This document shows, one piece after another, positions 1 to 11,629 of a stretch of DNA of 64,000 nucleotides (positions are counted from its first letter, which is position 1; every line of letters starts with the position of its first letter). A model generated the notes under the pieces. The model ran no database searches. It saw only the letters and a program-made list of their open reading frames with translations, and was not told where the DNA came from. The DNA lies in the NCBI RefSeq assembly GCF_964340395.1, contig NC_135566.1:190501-254500 (forward strand), read 5' to 3'. The position numbers and the translations under genes are program-made. Origin of the DNA: Glandiceps talaboti. Lineage: Eukaryota; Hemichordata; Enteropneusta; Spengelidae.

Positions 1-171
1 TAAATTCTATGTTGTCAAAGGCGTGTGAATACTTTTATATTCATCCTCCATACCTTTTTTATACTTTCTTAGTATTTGAAGAAAAAATGAATTTATCTTA
101 TTTTGATAGTGCAACTTGTCTTCAATTCAATAGACAGGTATACTATTCATTTGACATTGTTGATATCCGAG

Positions 172-1167
172 GATATGTATACATATACTCTGTATGGTGG
201 TGGTATGGGTACTGGATATGTATACATACTGCATATGGTGGTGGTATGGGTACTGGATATGTATACATATACTCTGTGTGGTGATGGTATGGGTACTGGA
301 TATGTATACATACAGCATATGGTGGTGGTATGGGTACTGGATATGTATACATATACTCTGTATGGTGGTGATGGTATGGGTACTGGATATGTATACATAT
401 ACTCTATGGTGGTGATGGTATGGGTACTGGATATGTATACATATACTCTGTATGGTGGTGGTATGGGTACTGGATATGTATACATACTGCATATGGTGGT
501 GGTATGGGTACTGGATATGTATACATATACTCTGTATGGTGGTGGTATGGGTACTGGATATGTATACATATACTCTATGGTGGTGATGGTATGGGTACTG
601 GATATGTATACATATACTCTGTATGGTGGTGATGGTATGGGTACTGGATATGTATACATATACTCTGTATGGTGGTGATGGTATGGGTACTGGATATGTA
701 TACATATACTCTGTATGGTGGTGGTATGGGTACTGGATATGTATACATATACTCTATGGTGGTGGTATGGGTACTGGATATGTATACATATACTGTATGG
801 TGGTGGTATGGGTACTGGAGATGTATACATATACTATGTATGGTGGTGGTATGGGTACTGGAGATGTATACATATACTATGTATGGTGGTGGTGGTATGG
901 GTACTGGATATGTATGCATATACCATGTATGGTGGTGGTATGGGTACTGGATATGTATACATATACCATGTATGGTGGTGGTATGGGTACTGGATATGTA
1001 TACATATACTATGTAAGCTGCTGGTAACTGTATGGTGGTGGTATGGGTACTGGATATGTATATGTATGGTGCTGGTATGGGTACTGGAAATGTATCCATA
1101 TACTATGTATGGTGGTGGTGGTGGTGGTGGTGGTATGGGTACTGGATATGTATACATATACTATGTA
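172..1167. repeat. 42-48 bp minisatellite in a TMX2 intron
   Basis: About 22 head-to-tail copies of a unit built on GGGTACTGGATATGTATAC and then a GGTGGT-rich stretch of variable length. Copies differ mainly by GGT/GAT insertions and by ACTCTGTATGG versus ACTATGTATGG variants. Every unit contains the 14-bp palindrome ATATGTATACATAT. Open frames on both strands simply read through the repeat. The array ends about 300 bp before the first visible TMX2 exon. Confidence 0.95.
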
Positions 1168-1471
1168 TGGTGGTATATACAGATCACAATATTCTATCGC
1201 TATGCCTTAGGTCAAGGTAATCAACTATGTATGATTTGCAATGCACAGTGTAGACATCAATCCAACAAAATTCTGAAATCCTTTCTATTTTCAAATTGTT
1301 AGTTATACAAAAACATTTAGCGTCTCAAATCAAGCAAACTTTTTCTTGAATTTACTGTCCAAAAAGTGAGTTTTGTAGTATAATTTACATCTAACTAAGG
1401 CGGATCAGAAATTTGATGAACATTTCTGAAATTGTAGTTGTCATTTTCATCTATTCTTTGCTATATTGCAG

Positions 1472-4400
1472 GAAGAATTGGAGAAAGATAGAAAGGGTTA
1501 CTGGTTAGTAGAATTCTATGCAGGTTGGTCACCACCATGTGTACGTTTTGCATCAGTCTTTGCAGAGCTCTCTCTCAAGTAAGTTATTGATTTTTTTATT
1601 TGTAAACATTTCTATCCACAGAATGGCTCTTTGTAAAATTTCATAATTAGTATTACTCTTGATATAACACATATGTAGTATTTAGTTTACAAAATTTACT
1701 GTTATGAGAAGTAATGAAACTACTAAATAACACAGACATTCTGAGTAGCGACGAGACTACCAAGTAATGCAGACATTTTGAGTAGTGACCTCTCTCTCTC
1801 TAGGAATGGGTAGTTTTGACATTTTAAAAATTATACTATGTAATTTTAGCGTCTAATGATAGTTTTGATACCGTTTTAGAAGAATACCGGAGTTTTTATT
1901 TGAAAGGATGAACTATATAGAACTATAGCACATGTAAACATTTGTATAAAAGCAAATAGGGACCATAACTACATATAGTGCATGCCGTCATGTATATTTT
2001 AGGTACCATACTGTACAATTGACATGTAGTGAAATGTTTGTTTTCTTTGGCCAAATTTTCATCAGATTTCCAATCAATCAATCATACAGTAACAGTGTTT
2101 AAAACTCTTTAACCTTTCAGTTTAACCTTTGACAATTCCAGTCTTGGAATTTGATATTCTATGACTGTTTGCTTTGTAAATGTCATGGCAATAATAATGA
2201 AATTTGGCCTTTAAAACATTTTTAAATTTGTCTACTGTTATGACTTTACAAATCAATCTTTAGGTAGAATTACAATGGATAATTTTAATTGATCTTAGAA
2301 ATTGTTTGAAATAATTTATGAAATTGATGTCATATCACAGTAAACAGGTTCATAAGATTGCACTTTAATGATTAGAGTAATGTTCTTTGACATATAACCA
2401 AGTTTACTTACTTTTTTTCATGTCTGTGTTTCGGCAATGTGATAGTTGCCATCCTCAGGACAAACTGACAATGATTACTGTTCACCACTAGATAGATGGC
2501 AATGGAGTGAATAAATTGTCTCATATGTGACTGAATCAAGACCCCAATTTATTCACCACCACCATCTAGTGGTGAACTGACAAAGGCAACGTCATGTTGC
2601 CGTAACATCACTAGACTTGAAAAAAAGTAACTTGGTTGTGTACATGTATTAAAGGACACTACTCTATGTATGCATATTAGGGGCAACATCAAAAGTTCAA
2701 TATAATATATCTAACTGAATTGCTTAAGTTAGGTCCCAGACCCCCCACCCCCCATCTAACTTAACTGACCTAAAATTGAAAATTGTTTCAGACTCATACT
2801 GTATACTTCCACTTTCAAACAATGTACCAATATACTACTGAATTATAAATAAAAACAGAAAACCATTTAACCGCGTACTCCTGATAAATCGGACCGAGTG
2901 TACGCAGTGTTATAGGTAAAAGCAGCCTTGAAATCATACTAAATTTGCCAAGTATGACGTTAAATCGTTTTTGACGGTTGAGAAATTACTTTGGCCAAAA
3001 CCCCCCCACCCCCAAACTAAAGCAATTAAGTTTTTTTGTAAACATTGATCTTTTGACGTCGCCCCTTATTATTAAAATGTTTATATTTCAGTAACCAAGG
3101 GAACATCACTCATTTGAATACTTATAAATTGTTCTGATCAGAAAAGAAAAGAAACATACACTAACTGAAAAGTTTTTATATATTTTTCACAGGTATTCCA
3201 ATGATTTCCTAAGATTTGGTAAAATAAATATTGGTACATCGCCAGACACAGCTAAACAGTAAGTGTACACATGATAAAAATGGTTTTCTTCCATTGTATT
3301 ATTTATTGTACAATAAGTGTAATTAAATAGTACTACTGCAAATTATATAATTGAATTAAATCAGCCAGTAGGTTAATATACTGGAAAGATCTTCTATCAG
3401 TCAAAATTATCTCTGTGCTTAGTTGTCATTTGTTCTAGTGTAGAGTGTAATATCTAATGCACAATAAGAGGCCAAGGACCGGTAGTATTAATTTATGTCA
3501 ATTTCAAATTTTAGGATAATCATTGTTATCAGTGGAGAATATTTACAGACCATGAAGTGACATCTCATTCAGGTAGCTCCTGTATGTCTGTAAAGGGACA
3601 GGTCTGCGTGAGTGTGGTGAAAACAAGTCAATAAATCCACAACACAATGTTATCATTTTTACACTTATTCTTTGCCACTCTTTAATATATCTAACAATTA
3701 AGACCTATCTATGCTATGATTGACTTTCAAAATTGTATTTTAGAGGCGTTTTGAGGGTGAAGTATTTTCAGTAAATTTAAATATCTGGATATCCTATGGT
3801 CAAGATTAGAACACAACAGACAGACAGACAGACAGACAGACAACATTTGTCCTTTGTGTGTTTATTTCCAGATATTATGTAGATATCTCATCAATGACCA
3901 AACAACTGCCTACTGTCATACTCTTCCACCAAGGTAAAGAGAAAACAAGAGTACCAGTTTGGGACAGCAAAGGAAAAATTGTAAAATACCCTTTTGATGA
4001 GGTGAGGATTGACAAAAGTATGGGATAAAACACAAATCAACAAAAACATAACAAAAATGCATTGTGTATTTATGGAGATTGTCTAAAGAACAAGTCTAGC
4101 TAAAATTTTGGCTTTGGAGACAACAGTTATTGGTATCATTTGAAAATAATGAAGGCTTCACCTTTGACCTACAGTGTCTAGTCCTACATCCCCATGGACC
4201 TAATGACTATCTTATTTATTTACCATTTATTCTGCATTTCCCTTTGATCACATGAATGTCTTTTTCTTTTGTTTGGACATGTGTAGTTCATTTGCTAGTA
4301 ATCGTGTGTTTGTCATAGCTTGATGAAGGTGTACTAGATGCACCGAAATGTCACTCATAAGTATTTTGCTTTGTGATTGGAAGTAAGGATGACTTCAAAA

Positions 4401-4984
4401 ACACTACTACCTGGTCAACAAGTCATTAATATTTATATACATGTATATTAATAAATAAAATTATGAAGTTGTTGGTTTTTTTCAGACCTCACTCCTTATT
4501 GAATCTAAATGAAGGAGACTGAAACATTTTAGTTTGGTGATGTTGAGTATTGATCCAGATTAGTATTTGAGACATACCGTAGTTTTGGTATGTCTGTTAT
4601 GATAGGGTATGAGGTCAGCTAATTATGAATTGATTTGCAGTATGTGAACACAACTTTAAACTTGAAATTCAACATTCGAGATTTGCAGCCAAGTTTAAAG
4701 TCATTGTGTACAAATCCTTTGTTTTGAACTGAGTAGTATTACTTAGCAAAATTAAGTTGGCATATTTGTTATCGAAACACAACTCACGCCAAACTTGTCA
4801 AGGTTTGACATTTGCAACAATATTTGATACATTGTATCTGTCATTTCTGTTTCAGTCCAACTTGATCTATGATTTTGACCTGAACAATATACACCAGGAG
4901 ACACTGAAATTATGCAAAGATAAGAAATCCAAGAAGAAAGAAGAGATTCCAGTCAAAACGGAAGAAGAGAAGAAGAAGGACTGA
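1472..4984 (+). CDS. TMX2: TMX2, thioredoxin-related transmembrane protein 2 (3' four coding exons)
   Basis: Four spliced exons, 1472-1578, 3193-3258, 3872-4001 and 4856-4984, each with AG/GT borders and compatible phases, encode the last 143 residues. The first holds the thioredoxin-fold stretch WLVEFYAGWSPPC, then the chain reads through KQLPTVILFHQGKE to a Lys/Glu-rich tail ending KKKD. Human TMX2 has the same order: WLVEFFANWS with an SNDC active site, TKQLPTLILFQGGKE, and a KK-type ER-retrieval tail. TMX2 is a multipass ER and mitochondria-associated-membrane protein with an atypical redox motif. Here the motif is SPPC, so the N-terminal cysteine of a CXXC is absent, as in the family, and the protein is unlikely to be an ordinary disulfide oxidoreductase. 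The terminal KKKD fits a KKXX retrieval signal. The N-terminal membrane exons lie left of the window. The gene is convergent with HIP1R. Confidence 0.93.
1579..3192. other. TMX2 intron, 1.6 kb
   Basis: AT-rich intron with no coding signal seen. It contains a foldback element at 2480-2577 and C-runs near 2740-2755 and 3000-3013. Confidence 0.7.
2480..2577. mobile_element. small foldback (MITE-like) element
   Basis: The left arm starts GTTCACCACTAGAT and runs to GAATAAATTG. The right arm is its reverse complement, CAATTTATTC to ATCTAGTGGTGAAC. The arms are about 35-40 bp with a loop of about 20 bp and a few mismatches. No coding capacity. The terminal CACCACTAGA string also occurs inverted near 21630. 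Confidence 0.6.
3811..3843. repeat. (ACAG)n microsatellite
   Basis: About eight ACAG tetranucleotides in the TMX2 intron, 29 bp before the exon at 3872. Confidence 0.9.
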
Positions 4985-5106
4985 AGACTACATTTACTTT
5001 GTGGTGGTTATTGGTCATTACACTTCATACATGTGTTGAGACATAATACAGAAATACACATTTGAAATAGATTTGTGTTTTTTTTTCACAACCAGTGACT
5101 CTTTGC

Positions 5107-5112
5107 ATTAAA
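5107..5112 (+). terminator. candidate TMX2 poly(A) signal ATTAAA (proximal)
   Basis: ATTAAA lies 123 bp after the TMX2 stop codon. Canonical AATAAA hexamers follow at 5591-5596 and 6031-6036. Which one is used cannot be told from sequence. Confidence 0.35.
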
Positions 5113-5608
5113 ATCATAATTGAAAGTGCCAGGTAGCTCTTAGCATATGCTATTTGTAGACTAACAAGAAATCAATCCAAAATCTCTCAATTTCCAGACC
5201 ATTTCCCTTTACAGTAAAGTATAAAGAAAGTGAGTTTATACATGTATCTCACTTCACTGAGTTGAAAGGTTGCTAACATTTGCATATTTTATAGTTTGTA
5301 AGCCTGCTAAGTTATCAGACGCACACTGTTAGTGTCAGTAACTTATCATTACTGTGTACTTATGGTAAATGACGAAGTGACAAGTATTTATTGTACTCAA
5401 TAATATTAGATATGTACCAGTGATTACTTGCACTGCTTTGCATGTATACTTAATCTAGTGGTAATTTGCACTGCAGTGCAAAACTGAAAACATTATTGCA
5501 TACCTGTATAAAAATGATTGCACATACTGTTCATTGTACACAAAAGCTTATGACCACAAAGTATCAGTTTTACAGAAATTTGCTGTTTTGAATAAACATA
5601 TAATAACA

Positions 5609-5789
5609 ACAGAACCCCATGGTGTCTTACTTCCAGTGTTGGATACTCGGGTATTTGCACTCGTGCTTGTAGTGTTTTCTGTGTCACTTTCACTCGATAC
5701 ACTCATGGAAGTATGGCTGCAGAGAACACTGCAAGCACTCATGCAAATACCCAGAGTATGTCATACACTCTCACACCATGGGGTTCTGT
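5609..5789. mobile_element. foldback MITE with perfect 17-bp terminal inverted repeats
   Basis: ACAGAACCCCATGGTGT at 5609-5625 recurs as its exact reverse complement at 5773-5789. Inside, GGTATTTGCACTCGTGCTTG near 5649 pairs with CAAGCACTCATGCAAATACC near 5733, so nearly the whole element can fold. A diverged relative with the same GTGCTTG...GCAAGCAC core lies near 57795-57935. No ORF of its own and no clear target-site duplication. Confidence 0.8.
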
Positions 5790-6030
5790 CATACTAATCA
5801 ATGAATTTGAATACATTTGAAGAGTTTCAGACTAGTTGTATATTGTAGTCTGTATGTTGATGTATCAAGTAGGAATGAAATCAAACCCAACAAAATCAAA
5901 TCAAATCACAAATATACAGCACTGTTTCTGATACCACTGCTCTGTGATGCAGTACATTTATTAAGAAGATTGCCACACTGCAATTTACATAGCTGCTTGT
6001 CTTTCTACGAACTAAAAAAGAGTCAAATGA

Positions 6031-6036
6031 AATAAA
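6031..6036 (+). terminator. candidate distal TMX2 poly(A) signal AATAAA
   Basis: AATAAA on the plus strand, followed at about 30 bp by an AATAAA on the opposite strand (plus coordinates 6065-6070). This is a possible meeting point of the TMX2 and HIP1R 3' ends. Placement rests on hexamers only. Confidence 0.3.
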
Positions 6037-7008
6037 ATCAAGTTGTTTTGTACCATTTTGGTGATTTATTTATACCAATAATTATATAGATTCAAGGTAA
6101 TATGATAGCGGCTCCTTCGACATGCTAACAGCACATCAAGAACACCCTGGAGTTTATAACAAGGCAATGTCAACAATTTTAATATACACATTGCACCAAG
6201 ATTGGCTAGCTTTGTTTGCACAGATAGTCTATAAGAGGAAACTGAACTAATGTTATAGAAAGCCATGGTGAAAATGATCATGTTTCTTTCTTTCTTGACT
6301 CCATGCACTGCCTCAAAATCCAACCCGTGGCATCATGTGTAGTTCTGTAAACACACTGCGGTTATTGATGCAAATTTTGCCCAATTTCAATAGAAGTGGT
6401 AACAAAGCCCCTAACCCTACACCTCTTTTCTGTATTACATGTATCAAAGCATTGTGTGATAGGTAGATCAGTCTGCAATATTTGTCCAATGGCTTCATCA
6501 ATACTGTATTTTAGGACCTTCCAAAGTCAAACTTTTGTAAAACAAATTGATTGTTTTCACACTTAAATTTGGGGCATGGACAATTTATTTTATTGCAATA
6601 TCTGTATGCAATCAGGCACATGCAATAAATCTTCCAATATCCAGTGTTGGGAAAATAAGCATTGAAAAACAAAATGGACTTCAAGCTATCACTACAGTAC
6701 CAACCAACTTCTCAAGGTGAGATCTTTGTGAAATTCCAAATTTTACTTCTATAAAGCTGCCATTAACAGATAATCAAGGTACATTTATGCAATCAAAGGC
6801 CACTGCTATACCTTGAAATATCTGACATGAGAAATACAACTTTCCCAAGATCTAACAAGATGAAACGATAACCTTTACAAAATCAATAACAGAGATAATT
6901 TTGACTTGTATAGTGACGGTACCTTGAAGTACAAATTACTATAAAGGATACATTCCTTCATTTTGATATGCAACAACAACAATGCATACATGGAAAAAAA
7001 TAATGCAA

Positions 7009-7400
7009 ATGGCACTGTAGCACAACTGTACATGGCCTGTGTTACTTTTTTATAAATGTTTATCCACGTGTTGATCCATCCCCGTTGTTACCTCTGTAAT
7101 ATACACCATCATTTTATTGTTGTAATGGATGCTATCTCAGTTGCTGGGTGACTCAATTTATTTGGCAGTTTACCGAACCATCCATGTTCTTATCACTGCA
7201 ATATATGTAATGATTTTGCTGTCGCTATGGGCAAATCACACACCTGTAATGTGATTTGAACAATTCCCTTTTAGCCACCCTAAGTGCTGTTCCCTCCAAA
7301 TACCACAGCAATTCATCTGGTGGTTTTGACTTTACAAAGTTGTTTACACACACACACAGACATTTCACCATGCCTATTATTCAGTTCAGTTGTGCAAAAA
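7009..7400. mobile_element. dispersed TIR element with internal tandem units, copy A
   Basis: The left end contains GTAGCACAACTGTAC (about 7017-7031) and the right end GTTCAGTTGTGC (about 7385-7396), inverted relatives of each other. Between them are degenerate repeats of a unit recognised by CCGTTGTTA, GCAATATATG and TGCTATGG, and then a short CA run at 7350-7361. The same order (inverted end, tandem units, CA microsatellite, inverted end) recurs at 55755-56435 and in part at 37853-38135 and 13283-13375. Confidence 0.6.
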
Positions 7401-9612
7401 AATTATATTTCAAAATAAGCATGATATAATACACAAAACATTGGAGGGACTGTGTGGAATTTAGCACAACACAAATATTCATGCGAACAGTGAACTACCG
7501 GTATATTATGAAAGACTCCCATATGAGGGGTGTAGACACAAAAGAGGTGACACTATATTGAACGACAAAATCAGTTTTAAAACTTAACCACTCTGTATCA
7601 TGATGGACCATGTCATTCCAAAATGTAATCATATTGGAATACCCAAAATTCAATAAATGCATCTGGAAAACCAAAATTAAACATCAGTTCATTCTCATAT
7701 TACTAAATCTCCCCTCTAGAAAATAAATGTCATCATTAACCAGTGAAAATACCCATAACATTCTTTTGTATGTATTATCCAAATATGCATGCATATATTA
7801 GCATAACTTATGTAAATTTAGTAGTATAATCTCTGCATACACCAATCAAGGCTGGAACATCTTCAAGGATGAATTTTGAATGAGTATTTAACATAAAGGT
7901 GAAATTACAAACTTCAGACAGCTGGGTTAAGGCTCTATGCACTCTTACACTACAAGATTGTTTACATTTTAAAACATCAAAACAAGATATTTCTGATTTC
8001 AATCAAAACCTACAACGTGCCCTATGTATCATTATTACTTGTATGACCATGTGTGCCCTTTAGTTTTTACTTCAATGTATTAAACTACCTATATACAAGA
8101 GTGATATAGCTGCAAAAAAAACACACAAACCTGACTTTATACAAACAAATGTACATCACTTTTCCTATCAAAATAATTCCCACAATTTTGCCTTTGATCT
8201 TTTTGTAAAATATTGACAGGAAAACAAAGTAACGTATAATAACAACATAAACATGTACAAGATTAAACAAATGCTTGCACTGATGTGATATTTTAATGAC
8301 TATTTCAATTTTTACATTTTACTTTTTGATTTGCATGCAAACATGCTACTTTTCTTAGCTCTAATGAAACTAAAATACAATCAGTGTGAACTATTGGTCT
8401 AAGGTATTTGCCATGGCTTCAAGGCTTTACCACTACTACTTCTAAAAGTATAACAAATTTATGTACAGGAAAGTAATTTCATTATGAAATGTTTGTTGTT
8501 TGCTCTTCTTAAATGTTTCTAGTTTCATATACTGTATGTATATTAAGTAGACTGCCCTCTTGGGTTGAGTTTGGGTTAATTTAACCTCTGAGGTTATAGT
8601 GGAGTTTGGGGTCATTTCTGAGGTCAACTTCATAGGCTACAGTGATGTATACTTATCTCTCTAATAAATCCAATCAAATTACACAAGATACAGTTGTGGG
8701 TGGCACCCCACAAACTTCTATACAATGATGTAGCAGTGTTACAGCGCCACCTATGATTGCTGACTGTCACTTTTATTCATTCAAATGTGCAAGGAACAGC
8801 AGGTTTTAGCAGTGTTGAATATTTGGATGGCGTTAGGTTAAAATTTGTAATTTTTCTTCTAAATCAAAGGTAGTAGCTGTAACACAGTAACTGGGAATAA
8901 CATTTTGTAAAAAGGTTTGTAAATTTCCAGCTAGGATAAAGGTTTGTATATTTCTAAATCAGTCTTGTAAGTAAACCCTTACATCAGATCACTATTTGTT
9001 TGAATTGAACCACAATAAACTAACCATACAGATAAAGTCCAGTAGCTATAAATTCCTAACATTTAGTTTGTTCTGATTTTTTCCTTATTCATGTACTTAC
9101 TGAAGCTTGTATAATCACCCAGTGATCACTATCAACATCCGACATCTTTCCTGACAAATTATAAACAGTCCAGACTGTTTATTTACAGTTTACACACAGA
9201 CATCAAGCCAGTGTACAAAGTACCATTATTTACTAGTAGACATGATTATTAAGAAGGAATTAATTATTTCCAGCAAAGGTTTGGTGTATTTTTCAGCAGA
9301 AAAAATTCCCAAAATATAACAAAAAGATAAAGCATCTGGGGCTTTAATCAAAGATCAAGGTGAATCAAATTTAGAATATATTCATATAAGTCCAAATAGC
9401 ATTAGGAATCATAAGCAGTCACTGTTCTTATCTGCTGCCAATGATTAAGTCACCTTTTTATCAAGTATGTCCATAGCAAAAAGAAACAATAATGTTAAAG
9501 GTATGTTTTTGTATGTGAATATAATATCTATTCTGACAATACAATTTCTATAAAACCTGTGTCCCAATATAATATTTACACTGAAATTGATATTTTATCA
9601 GTTGCCAAGTGT

Positions 9613-9654
9613 TTATTTCCTTATTTGTGCTGCTAAATTTGCGGCCTCCTGGTC
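9613..9654 (-). CDS. HIP1R: possible alternative or true terminal exon of HIP1R
   Basis: On the minus strand a good acceptor (TTTTCATGCATCCAACAG) is followed by an open phase-0 stretch, DQEAANLAAQIRK, and then a stop. The upstream HIP1R exon has a phase-0 donor-like GAG|GTTAGA at 11638, inside its last four codons. Joining them would replace the end VRT with this 13-residue amphipathic tail and place an intron at 9655-11638. The donor is suboptimal. Alternatively this is chance sequence in the 3' UTR. Confidence 0.4.
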   Translation of the reverse strand, partial: DQEAANLAAQIRK

Positions 9655-10208
9655 CTGTTGGATGCATGAAAAATAAAAGAAGAAACAAGGTGATTAATAA
9701 TTAAAACTATCTGAGCATAAAATTACAAACTTGCAGCCAAAAAAACAAAACTTCCTTCAACTATATTAGTGAGATGACCATAAATTATAATGAAGACTCA
9801 TTTTCTTCCAAAATTCAAATCAGAAACTTATTTCTATAGTTCTATGTTCAAATGTATCAAATACAATTAAATGCATGTGCATGGATTTCTAATCACAATA
9901 TGTAAACAGAGAATGTTCTATTTTATATGACTGATATGCCTTGGAATAATCTGGTCTACAGATATTGTAACTTCCTGTAAAATTTATAAAGTACACAACT
10001 CAAATATTGAAAAACTTGACCTGTGTAACTTTTCAATATTAACAGCGCCCTCTAGCAATGGCACTACAATTATGAAATACTTTGTTTTATTGCAAAGGTT
10101 CATCTCTCTAATCTATAGTGGCAAATCTTGTACAATTTTTGCATTGAGGGTGCAACCTTTTTTTTAAAAATGTCTATTTATGGTTCATAGAGGGCACTAT
10201 ACATTAGC

Positions 10209-10621
10209 TAGGACAGCTGGGGCATGTTCGATTGCCATAATCATAATCGTTCACAATCATGAGTTCATGTTTGATTAATACCAATCACATTCATGATTGG
10301 TAATCACAGTAATCATGCCTTAAACCGTGATTACAAGATGGCAGATAATGTAACATCATTCGGGATCATGTACGTGTGATGTGAATAATGGCAAGTTAGA
10401 AATGACAGAAAAATGTGATGTAAATAGATTGTGTATGGTCAGTTTGTTATCATTGTATTTTCATTTTGTAAAATCATCTAATTTACAGGAAAAGTGTGAA
10501 GTTTTTTAAAATGTTTATATGTAAGTAATCGTGATTGTGATTGAGCGTTGTTTACAACTTCATTTCCAGAAATGACATCAAATTAATGAAATTCATGATT
10601 ATACAAATCGAATGTGCCCCT
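10209..10621. mobile_element. MITE-like element in the HIP1R 3' intron or flank
   Basis: The left end, GGGGCATGTTCGATT with a nearby ATAATCAT, is matched in inverse orientation at the right end by ATGATTAT and AATCGAATGTGCCCC. The interior, about 410 bp, is rich in TGATTA/TAATCA motifs and has no ORF. The GGGGCA-type ends resemble hAT derivatives, but no clear target-site duplication was found. Confidence 0.5.
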
Positions 10622-11629
10622 GGTGTTACAATATTTTCTTTAGAGGGTGCTGTTCATAGAAAAATAGATATATTTACATGAACTTTACATCAATATTGAA
10701 ATAATTATATTAACTACATCTCTATCTTGGGATATACAAAATAAAATAAAATTGAATACTCAAATCTAACTTATTCTGCATACAATAAATGTGAAATATA
10801 TCTTATCAGTAAAGTTGAATTGATCAAACACTGGGTTGACAAAAAATGTTTTTAAAAAACATGGTGTTTAAAAGGAAAGTTTAGGGTAGAGATTACACAT
10901 TTATGTGACAGGGAAGGAATAACAACACAACACAACACAGATATCTTACTGATCAAGCAACAACAAACAAATGTACATGCATGAAATGACTGGACTCCAA
11001 ACATCTTACAATAATCTTCATGCAAAAGAACACAACGTGCAAATACATCACATCAAATTAAACAAACTCTGTCAGAAATTAAAAACAAAACATGAGGTAT
11101 TAAAATAAAAAGAGTCTTTTGTTAGATTTCAAAATAATATACACATTCAAGTTAAAGTTTAGAATACAACAACGTCTGTAACAAATCTGTTTTCAACATC
11201 AACTAAATTATAAAATCTTACTCATGTACAAGGAACTGATGGCTTGGTATAAATACATTTACTACATGTTTTTTATATAACAAGGCTGTGTAAAACTTGC
11301 ATTATGAAAGTGCACATATACTGATCAAGTATTTTCACAGCACATCTATGAGTGTTTACTTTAATAAAGCGAAAAAAAATTGGGTGCATTTCATATTATT
11401 AAAAATTTGAATAACTTCACAAATCCCAAACTTGTAGACAATGTATGTTTTACTAATTGTATCTATCCCACACAAGATGCCAAGAGTTACAGTCACAACA
11501 AACAAACAATTAGTTTGACATAACCATTCCAGATGAACATAACATGCATGGTTGATTCCATTACAATGATGGGTAGGAAGGGTAGAGTAAAAGGAGAGAC
11601 GGACAAAAACACACGGCCATGTATGGTAT

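Larger units (their letters stand above)
4985..9612. other. convergent 3' region between TMX2 and HIP1R
   Basis: About 4.6 kb without a recognisable coding exon: TMX2 3' UTR, intergenic DNA and possibly HIP1R 3' UTR. Contents are a 181-bp inverted-repeat element (5609-5789), a tandem-repeat-bearing mobile element (about 7009-7400), and minus-strand AATAAA hexamers at 6065-6070, 7157-7162 and 8772-8777. Short open frames here (for example minus 6066-6501) show no family similarity that I recognise. Confidence 0.6.

Noticed and set aside
103-1302. Several long overlapping ORFs on both strands (Tyr/Val/Gly/Trp-rich or Tyr/Ile/His/Pro-rich)
   Set aside because: Pure read-through of a 42-48 bp minisatellite inside an intron; no start context, domain or splice logic.
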